Source: Hymenobacter aerilatus
GTDB taxonomy: Bacteria > Bacteroidota > Bacteroidia > Cytophagales > Hymenobacteraceae
DNA length: 64,000 bases
Direction of reading: 5' to 3'
Assembly: GCF_022921095.1 (NCBI RefSeq)
Contig: NZ_CP095053.1
Span: 3,700,501 to 3,764,500, forward strand
The notes below the pieces were generated by a model. The model did not search any database. It was given only the letters and a program-made list of their open reading frames with translations, and had not been told where the DNA came from. Both the position numbers and the translations under genes were made by a program. Positions 23,847-31,541 of the stretch are shown here, in pieces (position 1 is the first letter of the stretch; each line of letters opens with the position of its first letter).

Positions 23847-24691
23847 TGGATAACGCACAACTGGCCAAAGCTTCTCTCAATGATATCGTCTTTGAGGGTC
23901 GTAACAAGGCCTATGGAGCCTACGTGCTCCGCAGCTTGTATAACAAGCACGTTACCCGGGCTCTGCTGATTGCCGTTGCTTTCTTCGCACTCGTTGTGAG
24001 CATTCCAACCATTGCGAATCTGCTAAAGCCTGAAGAGGAGATAGTGGAAGCACCGAAGAATCTGCAGACTGTAGAGTTGATGGCACCGCCACCACTCGAT
24101 CCGACTACACCGCCACCACCGCCACCGCCACCGCCACCACCGCAGGCTCCCCCACCCCCACCACCAGTGGTTTCGACTATCAAGTTTACTCCTCCTGTTG
24201 TGAAACGCGACGAGGAAGTACGTAAGGTAGAAGAGGTGCCAGACGTAGATAAGCTGTCGACGGCGGCTATTTCGACGGAGACGGTTAAAGGTACTACGGA
24301 TGTGCCCCCACCACCAGACCTAAACGGTATCGAAGGTGGTACTGGCAAAGAGCCAGTAAAAGAGGTAATCGACACTAAGGTATACAACTACGTGGAGCAG
24401 ATGCCAGAGCCTCCAGGAGGCATGAACGCACTGCTGCAGTACATCGGGAAAAACATCAAGTATCCCGCTATGGCACTGCGAAACCAGGTAGAAGGCAAGG
24501 TGTTCGTAAACTTCGTAGTAGGTCCAGATGGCTCTATCTCTGGAGTAAAAATTCAAAAAGGCATTGGTGCCGGTTGCGACGAAGAAGCAATGCGGGTTAT
24601 CAGCGGCCTACCCAAATGGACCCCGGGTAAACAGAACGGTCGGAACGTAAGCGTATCCTTTACTGTACCTGTAACCTTCGCTATCAAGTAA
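23843..24691 (+). CDS. tonB: Energy transducer TonB (first copy)
   Basis: Transmits ExbB/ExbD energy across the periplasm to outer-membrane receptors. The 282-residue protein has a cytoplasmic start containing DIVFEGRNKAYGAYVLR, one membrane helix (about 36-57), a Pro-rich spacer (about 80-110, including a run of eleven prolines), and a C-terminal TonB domain (about 195-282) with KYPAMALRNQVEGKVFVNF and a final GRNVSVSFTVPVTFAIK. An ATG three nt into the frame (23846) is an alternative start. It overlaps exbD by 4 nt and ends at a strong terminator. Confidence 0.93.
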   Translation: MMDNAQLAKASLNDIVFEGRNKAYGAYVLRSLYNKHVTRALLIAVAFFALVVSIPTIANLLKPEEEIVEAPKNLQTVELMAPPPLDPTTPPPPPPPPPPPQAPPPPPPVVSTIKFTPPVVKRDEEVRKVEEVPDVDKLSTAAISTETVKGTTDVPPPPDLNGIEGGTGKEPVKEVIDTKVYNYVEQMPEPPGGMNALLQYIGKNIKYPAMALRNQVEGKVFVNFVVGPDGSISGVKIQKGIGAGCDEEAMRVISGLPKWTPGKQNGRNVSVSFTVPVTFAIK

Positions 24692-24720
24692 GCATTAATT
24701 GCTTTTTATAGCATCCAAAC

Positions 24721-24765
24721 AACAGAAACCCCGGACCAAGCAATGCTTGGTCCGGGGTTTCTGTT
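24721..24765. terminator. Strong terminator after the first tonB
   Basis: Perfect 20-bp arms 24721-24740 and 24746-24765 with a 5-nt loop; the plus strand ends GTTTCTGTTTT. It ends the exbB-exbD-exbD-tonB unit. The remaining DNA to 25074 is AT-rich and holds no gene I can support; it probably carries the promoter of the second tonB. Confidence 0.92.
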
Positions 24766-25074
24766 TTACAGCCTCTCCGCAGGCTATTGCACCTTCATTA
24801 CGCTGCATGGTTGCTAATACAACTGCATTGCGACTAGGCTGTGTAAACATCAATAAAAAGGACATTATGCCTAATCTGACGTCTTAGAAACTTTAAAATC
24901 CTTTTCATTACTGTCCACAGGCCCTAGTTCAGCCAAAATAAAAACTCACTATATACCATTTACAAAATAATTACCGTTGGTAAGATGAAAGCAGAGGCGT
25001 ACTAGCCTATTGGCTGTAGCCTGCTTGGGTAATGCGCATTACGGATATGGTTTCACTGTTTAACCCCTCTGCCC

Positions 25075-25923
25075 ATGAATACCCTACACCTCCCTACCGC
25101 CACCTTAGACGATATTGTCTTTGAAGGTCGTAACAAAGCCTACGGAGCTTTTGTCCTTCGTAGGCTCTATCATCAGCACCTCACACGGGCAGCGCTAATT
25201 GCCTTCTCGCTGTTTTTATTGCTGGTGAGTGTCCCGCTGCTTGTGAATAAGCTATGGCCAACCGTAAGTGCAGATATACTTCCACCAAGCGCAAGTAAGC
25301 CGATTAATGAGCTCATCAATGTAGTCCTACCCCCACCTACTGAGCAACCCGAGGTAGCAGCAGCGCCACCCGCACCAGTTATAGTGACGACTATACGCGA
25401 AACAGTACCCACTCGTGTTGTACCCGACGACCAGGTGAAGGTAGAACCTCTAAAAGAAACCTCTCCCACTACGCTTACCGATGGTATACTCGGTGAAGTT
25501 GAGCGCCCGGGCGTACTGGGAGGCAGTGCCACCGGTGAGATAAACGCCACCGGAAACGCTACCATTGGGAATAACGATTCGGGCAGAACAGCAGCTGCTC
25601 CTCCGGCTCAACCATTTGAATACGCCGAGGTGATGCCAGAATTTGCCGGCGGCCCCGATGCGTTGCGTAAATTCATGCAAAAGAATTTACGCTACCCTAC
25701 CCAAGCGCTATCCAACAATATTGCCGGTAAGGTCTACGTCTCGTTTGTTGTGAATACCGATGGGTCTATCACAAACGTGGAGATTGCAAAAGGCCTAGGC
25801 TATGGCACAGATGAAGAAGCTATGCGGGTGATACGCAAAATGCCAGCCTGGACGCCTGGCCGACAGAATAGCCGTTCTGTGCCCGTGCGCTATACTATGC
25901 CGATTACTTTCCGTTACGAGTAA
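25075..25923 (+). CDS. Energy transducer TonB (second copy)
   Basis: A 282-residue paralogue of the preceding TonB: the same length, the same cytoplasmic start (LDDIVFEGRNKAYGAFVLRRLYHQH), one helix (about 37-57), and a C-terminal TonB domain with RYPTQALSNNIAGKVYVSF. The spacer differs: it has only short Pro clusters and a Gly/Ala/Asn-rich stretch instead of a poly-Pro run. It is separated from the first copy by a terminator and about 300 nt, so it is expressed separately and may serve other receptors. It is followed by its own terminator. Confidence 0.92.
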   Translation: MNTLHLPTATLDDIVFEGRNKAYGAFVLRRLYHQHLTRAALIAFSLFLLLVSVPLLVNKLWPTVSADILPPSASKPINELINVVLPPPTEQPEVAAAPPAPVIVTTIRETVPTRVVPDDQVKVEPLKETSPTTLTDGILGEVERPGVLGGSATGEINATGNATIGNNDSGRTAAAPPAQPFEYAEVMPEFAGGPDALRKFMQKNLRYPTQALSNNIAGKVYVSFVVNTDGSITNVEIAKGLGYGTDEEAMRVIRKMPAWTPGRQNSRSVPVRYTMPITFRYE

Positions 25924-25951
25924 TCATATTTTCCTATATACTAGCAATCAG

Positions 25952-25985
25952 AAACAGCCAACGGAGTTTCCGTTGGCTGTTTTTT
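25952..25985 (+). terminator. Intrinsic terminator after the second tonB
   Basis: Arms 25952-25965 and 25969-25983 (AAACAGCCAACGGA with its reverse complement) and a short loop, followed by T residues to 25985. Confidence 0.92.
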
Positions 25986-26090
25986 GGTATGAGGTGGTAC
26001 GCTTTCCCTGTACTATCATGTATAATGCGAACAAAACACCTCCTCTTTAACGTTAAAATATAAAATCTTCTTTCCTTAATACTTTCGTAC

Positions 26091-26348
26091 ATGCATCGCC
26101 CTACCACGGAAGAGCGGCTGGGCCGCTCCACTTCTTCTTCGTCTCTCACCCGATACTTTTTACTATTGATGGCCGTTATCTACTTCGGCCTTGGCATTTA
26201 CTTAGTAGCGGCACCCAATGGCGCCTTCAATCTACCGTTAGGCCCCCGTCGAATACTGGGTGGAGTATTCATATTTTACGGAATTATTAGATTTGTTCGG
26301 ATTTATCGTCAGCACTTTCAAAAAACCTATGATCATGATGCGCGCTAG
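26091..26348 (+). CDS. Small two-helix membrane protein
   Basis: An 85-residue protein with a Ser/Thr-rich N-terminal tail and two hydrophobic segments (about 21-42 and 53-70, with the loop APNGAFNLPLGPRR), ending in a basic His-rich tail. Family not recognised. The last 20 bases overlap the start of the PstS-like lipoprotein gene, so the two are co-translated. A TACTTTCG box shortly before the ATG is one base off the -7 consensus. Confidence 0.75.
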   Translation: MHRPTTEERLGRSTSSSSLTRYFLLLMAVIYFGLGIYLVAAPNGAFNLPLGPRRILGGVFIFYGIIRFVRIYRQHFQKTYDHDAR

Positions 26349-27294
26349 TCGGTGGGTGCTGGGGAGTATAGTGGCTCTTGCTGGTATGACTGCAAGCTGC
26401 AATCGGCCTAATGACAAAGGCGAACTGGAAGTAAATGATACCCCTACTTCTGGCAAGCTGACCATTAGCGTAGATGAGACGTTTGAGCCTATTGTAAAAG
26501 CTGAAACGGATACATTTCAGGAACTTTACAAGTATGCTAAGGTTACATCCAGCTATAAGCCTGAGCAAGATGTAGTGCAGGATTTGTTGGCTAATCGGTC
26601 GCGCGTGGTGGTTTTGTCACGTGAGTTAACTGCTGATGAGCGGGCTACCCTAGGCAAGGACAAGATCATCCCGGAAGAAGTGCGGGTAGGCACGGATGGG
26701 CTAGCGATTATTCTGCACCCTTCCAACCCGGACACTCTATTGACGATGGACCAACTGCGGGACATTTTTACAGGTAAAACTACCCGCTGGGACCAGGTCA
26801 GTGGTAAAAAGACATTGAATGCTATTAATGTAGTATTTGACGCCAACCGCTCAAGCACTACCCGATTTGTGCAGGACTCTATTACCCGAGGCGCTGCGCT
26901 TACTTCAAAGATTTATGCTTCCAAATCGAACCCTGCTCTAATCGACTACGTTGCTAGTCATCCTAACGCCATTGGAGTAATCGGCGCCAATTGGATCAGC
27001 GACCGGGACGACAAAACTGTAGAGGCCTTTTTGGATAAAATTCGGGTGGCAGCTATTGCTCCGAAAGTATCAGCTAATCCTGATGACTATCTGCAACCCT
27101 ACCAAGCCTACCTAGCGCTGAAAACGTATCCTTTACGGCGCAATTTGTACATCATCAGTCGGGATGCCCGCACTGGTCTGGGCAAAGGGCTGGTTGCTTT
27201 TGTAGCGGGCTCTAAAGGCCAGCTGATTATTCTGAAATCCGGCCTAGTACCAGCTATTGGGCAAACCCGAATTGTTAATACCGCAGCTCAGTAG
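26329..27294 (+). CDS. PstS-like substrate-binding lipoprotein
   Basis: A 321-residue protein of the phosphate-binding (PBP-like) superfamily. The start MIMMRASRWVLGS and TASC at about residue 25 give a lipoprotein signal. The body has two-lobe features: GKLTISVDETFEPIV, VVLSRELTADE, TDGLAIILHPSNPD, LRDIFTGKTTRWDQV, and DANRSSTTRFVQD as the anion-binding segment. There is no ABC permease or ATPase next to it; the neighbours are TonB genes and a TPR protein. It may bind phosphate or an anionic ligand outside the inner membrane, or have a structural role. Three ATGs (26329, 26335, 26338) are possible starts. Confidence 0.82.
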   Translation: MIMMRASRWVLGSIVALAGMTASCNRPNDKGELEVNDTPTSGKLTISVDETFEPIVKAETDTFQELYKYAKVTSSYKPEQDVVQDLLANRSRVVVLSRELTADERATLGKDKIIPEEVRVGTDGLAIILHPSNPDTLLTMDQLRDIFTGKTTRWDQVSGKKTLNAINVVFDANRSSTTRFVQDSITRGAALTSKIYASKSNPALIDYVASHPNAIGVIGANWISDRDDKTVEAFLDKIRVAAIAPKVSANPDDYLQPYQAYLALKTYPLRRNLYIISRDARTGLGKGLVAFVAGSKGQLIILKSGLVPAIGQTRIVNTAAQ

Positions 27295-27332
27295 TTGCGC
27301 ATTCTTTCGCTCTTTCACCAAATTTTTGATTT

Positions 27333-28952
27333 ATGACTCTCAAGCCCTGGAAGCTTTCCCTCCTCGCTGCTTTGTCGGTATACGGCTCGTCTGCCGTTGC
27401 CCAAAATGTCCAGAGCGCGCAGAAAGCTATTGAACTTGAGCGCTACGGTCAGGCTCGTGCCGATCTGTTGCGCCAGCCACAGTCCGTTGAAGCAAATTAC
27501 GAGCTTGGTCGTTTGTACCAGTTCCGCGATATGCCGGACTCGGCTGCTTACTATTTCAACAAAGGTGCAAACGACCCCAAGTCGGCACTATCGATGGTAG
27601 CAGCTGGCCGGGCCGCTCTAGCGCAAGGCAAAACCGCGGAAGCCGAAGCCCATTTTGATGAGGCTGTTAAGAAAACCAAGAGCAAGGACGCCGATGTTCT
27701 GACCAAAATTGCGCAAGCATATGCTGAGTCGGATGAGAAGAATATCACCAAGGCGCTGACGTACGTAGAGGCTGCGCACAAAGCCAACAAGGAAAAAGAT
27801 TCGCCCGCGCTGATGGTAGCCCGTGGTGACATCTACCTGAAAACGGCTGAAGGTGGTGGTAACGCCTCGGGTAGCTACTCGCGCGCGTTGCTGGCCGACC
27901 CGAACAATGTGCAGGCATACTATCGTCAGGGCCAGCTGAACGTGCGTGCTCGTAACTACAACGAGGCGCGTACTGCTTTCGAAAAGGCCATCAGCCTCGA
28001 CCCGAACTATGCACCGGCCTACCGCGACTTGGCCGAGACATACTATTATGCTGGTCAGTATAAACTGGCGCTAGAGACGTTTCAGAAGTATATCGACCGC
28101 GCTGAGCGTACTCCCCAAACCAATGCAACGTATGCGGCTTTCCTATTCCTGACGAAGGAATATCCTAAAACCATTGAGGAAGCCCGGAAAGTACTGGCCG
28201 TGGACCCCAACAATGTGGCCATGAACCGCTTGGTCGCTTACTCGCTTTACGAGGATAAGAAAAACGATGAGGCCATAGCAGCTATGCAGAAATACATGTC
28301 ATTGGTACCAGCCAACAAGCTGATTGCTGACGACTATGTATACCTGGGCAAAATGCAGGCAGCTGCAGGCAAGTATGATGAGGGTATTGCCTCTATCAAG
28401 AAGGGTATTGAAATGGACCCACAGAAAGCCGGCGACCTACAGAACGACTTGGCTCAGGCCTATCTGACCAAGAAGGACTACCCCATGGCAGTGGCTACCT
28501 ATAGAACCAAAATTGCTAATCAGATCAAGGCAAATGGTAGCGCTGAGTTGACGGACCAAATTCGTTTGGCCAACGCATATGAGTACAACAAGCAGTATCA
28601 GCAAGCGGATAGCCTGTATGCTGGCGTACTGACTGCCCGTCCTGAGTATGCTGCTGGTTATTTGATGCGTGCCCGTGTAAACTCCAACCTCGACCCCAAC
28701 TCGACGGAAGGGAAGGCTAAGCCGTACTATGAAAAGTTTTTGGAGATGATGAAGGCTAACCCTGAGGATGCCGCTCGTTACAAAAACGAGGTGCTGACAG
28801 CCAACAAATATCTGGGCTACTATTATTTCCAGAAAGGCGATAAAGCAACTTCGCTACCCTACTGGCAGGCTGCCTTAGCTCTTGACCCGAATGATAACCA
28901 AGCCAAAACTGCTGTGAACAGCATTTCGGGTACTAAAACTGCTCGTAAGTAG
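27333..28952 (+). CDS. TPR-repeat periplasmic or secreted protein
   Basis: A 539-residue protein with a signal peptide (about 1-23, SVYGSSAVAQ) followed almost entirely by tetratricopeptide repeats: helices such as PNNVQAYYRQGQLNVRARNY, AFEKAISLDPNYAPAYRDLA and YDEGIASIKKGIEMDP recur at 34-residue spacing, about a dozen in all. TPR arrays mediate protein contacts, so it may scaffold an envelope complex with the neighbouring lipoprotein and TonB proteins. It lies 38 nt after the PstS-like gene. Confidence 0.85.
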   Translation: MTLKPWKLSLLAALSVYGSSAVAQNVQSAQKAIELERYGQARADLLRQPQSVEANYELGRLYQFRDMPDSAAYYFNKGANDPKSALSMVAAGRAALAQGKTAEAEAHFDEAVKKTKSKDADVLTKIAQAYAESDEKNITKALTYVEAAHKANKEKDSPALMVARGDIYLKTAEGGGNASGSYSRALLADPNNVQAYYRQGQLNVRARNYNEARTAFEKAISLDPNYAPAYRDLAETYYYAGQYKLALETFQKYIDRAERTPQTNATYAAFLFLTKEYPKTIEEARKVLAVDPNNVAMNRLVAYSLYEDKKNDEAIAAMQKYMSLVPANKLIADDYVYLGKMQAAAGKYDEGIASIKKGIEMDPQKAGDLQNDLAQAYLTKKDYPMAVATYRTKIANQIKANGSAELTDQIRLANAYEYNKQYQQADSLYAGVLTARPEYAAGYLMRARVNSNLDPNSTEGKAKPYYEKFLEMMKANPEDAARYKNEVLTANKYLGYYYFQKGDKATSLPYWQAALALDPNDNQAKTAVNSISGTKTARK

Positions 28953-28974
28953 TTCTTAGATTATCAGAATACGT

Positions 28975-29012
28975 AAAAAGGCCCGCTATCAAGCTTGATA
29001 GCGGGCCTTTTT
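28975..29012. terminator. Bidirectional terminator
   Basis: A perfect 38-nt palindrome (19-bp arms meeting at AAGCTT) with A and T runs at both ends lies between the convergent TPR and pseudouridine synthase genes. Confidence 0.95.
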
Positions 29013-29031
29013 TGTTTGATTGACTACTTTC

Positions 29032-30090
29032 CTACCCCTCAGCACTAGCATACTCGTCCCAGGCAGCTAATACCGCTGCAAAATCGGCGGGCAGTTCAAC
29101 CTCAAACTGCATCGGGGCACCAGTGACAGGATGCACGAACCCAAGCGATTTGGCGTGTAATGCCTGGCGAGGCATCAAACTAAAGGCCTTCTCGACAAAG
29201 GCCTTGTATGCTCCCGTACGCTGCCCATAGAGCACCTTGTCGCCACCATAGGTGGCATCCGAGAACAATGGGTGACCAATGTGCTTCATGTGCGCTCGAA
29301 TCTGGTGCGTACGACCTGTTTCGAGGTTGCATTGGAGCAAGGCCACGTGCTGGTAGGTGCGCAGCACTTTATAATGCGTCACGGCGTGCTTGCCTTGCTC
29401 TCCCTCGGGGTAGACAGCCTGTACCTTACGATCTTTTAAGCTACGTCCTATATGGCCCGTAATTGTTCCTGCCGGCTCTTTGGGCACACCCCACACCAAT
29501 GCCAGATAGGTGCGCTCAATCGTATGGTGAAAAAACTGCTGCGACAAGTGCGTCATAGCCCATTCTGACTTGCCAATCACCAGCAAGCCCGATGTATCCT
29601 TGTCGATGCGGTGCACCAGGCCCGGTCTGATTTCGCCGTTGCGGCCGGTAGGTAGGTTGTGCAGGTGGTAGGCCAAGCCATTCACCAACGTACCGTTCCA
29701 GTTGCCAAACGCCGGGTGCACTACCAAACCAGCTGGTTTATTCACGAGCAGCAACGATTCGTCCTCGTAGCGGATATCCAGCTCCATGGGTTCAGGCACT
29801 ACCTTAAACTCACGTGGCGGCTCAGGCAGCGTTACCGTCACCACATCCAAGGGCTTTACGCGGTAGTTGGCTTTGGCCGGTTTGTCGTTCACCTGCACTG
29901 CTTCCGCCTTGATAGCATTCTGGATGCGAGTGCGCGATGTACTAGGTAGGCGGTTGAGCAGAAACTTATCCAACCGCAGGAGCTCCTGTCCTTTATCGGC
30001 TCGGATGCGGTGGTGTTCGTAGAGTTCATCTCCCCCTTCCGCTTCATCATCGGGCGGAATGGGTAGGGCGTCGTCGGGCGAGGGTAGCAT
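29032..30090 (-). CDS. RluA/RluD-family pseudouridine synthase
   Basis: Isomerises uridines in large-subunit rRNA. The 352-residue protein has an N-terminal S4 RNA-binding domain (LRLDKFLLNRLP to VQVNDKPAKANYRVKPLD, about residues 40-100) and a catalytic domain with the motif HRIDKDTSGLLV, where the aspartate is the nucleophile, followed by GRTHQIRAHMKHIGHPL. The N-terminal 35 residues are acidic. The ATG at 30090 is chosen; longer frames read through the terminator at 30111-30152. RluD is the closest E. coli match by layout, but the target uridine is not certain. Confidence 0.92.
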   Translation of the reverse strand: MLPSPDDALPIPPDDEAEGGDELYEHHRIRADKGQELLRLDKFLLNRLPSTSRTRIQNAIKAEAVQVNDKPAKANYRVKPLDVVTVTLPEPPREFKVVPEPMELDIRYEDESLLLVNKPAGLVVHPAFGNWNGTLVNGLAYHLHNLPTGRNGEIRPGLVHRIDKDTSGLLVIGKSEWAMTHLSQQFFHHTIERTYLALVWGVPKEPAGTITGHIGRSLKDRKVQAVYPEGEQGKHAVTHYKVLRTYQHVALLQCNLETGRTHQIRAHMKHIGHPLFSDATYGGDKVLYGQRTGAYKAFVEKAFSLMPRQALHAKSLGFVHPVTGAPMQFEVELPADFAAVLAAWDEYASAEG

Positions 30091-30110
30091 ACTGTAAAGG
30101 TAGGGGCATA

Positions 30111-30152
30111 CAACAGAAAAGCCGGAACCCATGGGTTCCGGCTTTTCTGTTG
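30111..30152. terminator. Terminator after OmpH gene
   Basis: A 42-nt perfect palindrome (21-bp arms centred on CCCATGGG) with T-rich sequence at its minus-strand end. It ends the bamA-ompH-ompH transcript before the pseudouridine synthase gene. Confidence 0.92.
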
Positions 30153-30172
30153 TCCCGCTAAAGCGGATAGTA

Positions 30173-30802
30173 TTACTTCTTCTTCTTGCTTGGGGTAGCA
30201 GGTGCAGCAGCGGACTTAGGCGCAGCGGCAGCAGGGGTAGGAACAGCAGAAGCGGCTGGTGCAGCACCCGGAGCAGGCGGTGTAATACCCATTTTCTTCA
30301 ATACGATATCCGAGATATTACCGTCTTCGGGGCCATGCAGTAATACAGGGCTGTCACCGTCCGAGTTCAGTACATACGTGTAACCTTGCTCCTTAGCAAC
30401 ATCGTCGATTGCCTTTTGCAGCTTATCGAGAGCGGGCTTCAGCAGAGTCTGCTGACGCTGCTGTAAACTCTGGTCAGCATTACGCTGAAACTCCTGAATA
30501 GACTGCTGGATATTTTGCAGCTCCTTTTCTTTATCAGCGCGCACGACATCAGACATAGTGCTAGCACCCTTCTGATACGCTTCGCCCTTAGTCTGGTACT
30601 CAGTGTACTTTGTTTTCAACTGTGCTTCGAGCTGACCGCTATACGTTTTCAGCTGAGACTCAATTTGCTTGCTTTCGGGCATTTGAGCCAACACATAGGA
30701 TACGCTAGTGTAGCCAATCTTGAGGGGAGCCTGGGCCAGCGCGGAAGTAGCCGTAGCAACGGTAAGCACAACGGCAGCCAGGGCGAGGCGAATCTTGTTC
30801 AT
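30173..30802 (-). CDS. OmpH/Skp family periplasmic chaperone (first)
   Basis: A 209-residue protein with a signal peptide (about 1-24, TSALAQ), then IGYTSVSYVLAQMPESKQIESQL and a long coiled-coil region (about 45-130, rich in Gln/Glu/Lys), as in Skp, which holds unfolded outer-membrane proteins in the periplasm. The C-terminus has a low-complexity Ala/Pro tail ending in KKKK, which Skp lacks. It lies 65 nt downstream of a second OmpH gene and behind bamA, the usual arrangement. ATG 30802 gives the signal peptide directly. Confidence 0.9.
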   Translation of the reverse strand: MNKIRLALAAVVLTVATATSALAQAPLKIGYTSVSYVLAQMPESKQIESQLKTYSGQLEAQLKTKYTEYQTKGEAYQKGASTMSDVVRADKEKELQNIQQSIQEFQRNADQSLQQRQQTLLKPALDKLQKAIDDVAKEQGYTYVLNSDGDSPVLLHGPEDGNISDIVLKKMGITPPAPGAAPAASAVPTPAAAAPKSAAAPATPSKKKK

Positions 30803-30867
30803 GGTGATCATTAAAGGGGAAAAATCAGTGATGGAGTAGGGCAAAGGTAAGAATTTCAATTTTTTGG

Positions 30868-31527
30868 CTAAGGCCGGCCACTTGGCCTTGTTCGGGTAGG
30901 AGCGGCTTGCGGTGCGCTAGGCTCCGTATCGGGGCTACCGGCGGGTGTTTGTGGGGGCGTTACAGTACGCGTAGCACCGGGCTGTGCCGGTTGATTACGG
31001 TCGGAAGAAGCCAAACCTAATTCCTCCAAAACAAATTCCGTGTAGTCGTGCACGGGATTGGTGTAGAGCATGGTCAGGTCGCCAGATTTATCAAAAACAA
31101 TAGCCAATTGCTTCTTCTTCGCTACTTTTTCTATTGCCTCAAACACTTGATCTTGCACAGGGCGAGTTAGTTCCTGGCGCTTTTTAAACAGTTGACCCTC
31201 GTAGCCAAAAATCTTGTTTTGGTAGGCCCGCACATCCTGTTCTTTCTTAGTAATCTCGTCCTGGCGCTTCTTTTTCTGCGCCTCAGTCAAGAGTACTTCT
31301 TCGGCGCGGTACGTGCGGTACATCTTATCCAAGTCCTGCTTCTGCGCTTCAATATCCTTCTGCCAGTTCTGCGATAAGGTATTGAGCTCCTGCTGCGCCT
31401 GGGCGTAAGCGGGCATCTTGCCCATCACAAACTCGGAATCAACATAGCCAAACTTTTGGGCCAGCGCAGCTGGCGCCAGCAATAGCACCAGCGTCAGTAC
31501 CAGCAAACTATACCGAAGTGCTTTCAT
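30868..31527 (-). CDS. OmpH/Skp family periplasmic chaperone (second)
   Basis: A 219-residue paralogue of the neighbouring OmpH protein: signal peptide about 1-23 (APAALAQ), FGYVDSEFVMGKMPAYAQAQQ, a coiled coil to about residue 130 (QKKKRQDEITKKEQDVRAYQNKI), and a Thr/Pro/Ser-rich tail. It probably works with BamA, encoded 14 nt upstream, in outer-membrane protein delivery. Two diverged copies may form mixed trimers or divide substrates. Confidence 0.9.
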   Translation of the reverse strand: MKALRYSLLVLTLVLLLAPAALAQKFGYVDSEFVMGKMPAYAQAQQELNTLSQNWQKDIEAQKQDLDKMYRTYRAEEVLLTEAQKKKRQDEITKKEQDVRAYQNKIFGYEGQLFKKRQELTRPVQDQVFEAIEKVAKKKQLAIVFDKSGDLTMLYTNPVHDYTEFVLEELGLASSDRNQPAQPGATRTVTPPQTPAGSPDTEPSAPQAAPTRTRPSGRP

Positions 31528-31541
31528 ATAAGATGAGGTGA

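Noticed and set aside
24699..24887. 62-residue frame after the first tonB
   Set aside because: It begins inside the terminator region and has no recognisable features or start signals.
26329..27294. True phosphate ABC transporter subunit
   Set aside because: No pstC, pstA, pstB or phoU gene is nearby, and the neighbours are TonB-type genes, so only the fold, not the transport role, is supported.
30091..30267. N-terminal extension of the pseudouridine synthase
   Set aside because: It would read through a 42-nt palindromic terminator and overlap the OmpH gene; the acidic start at 30090 is normal.
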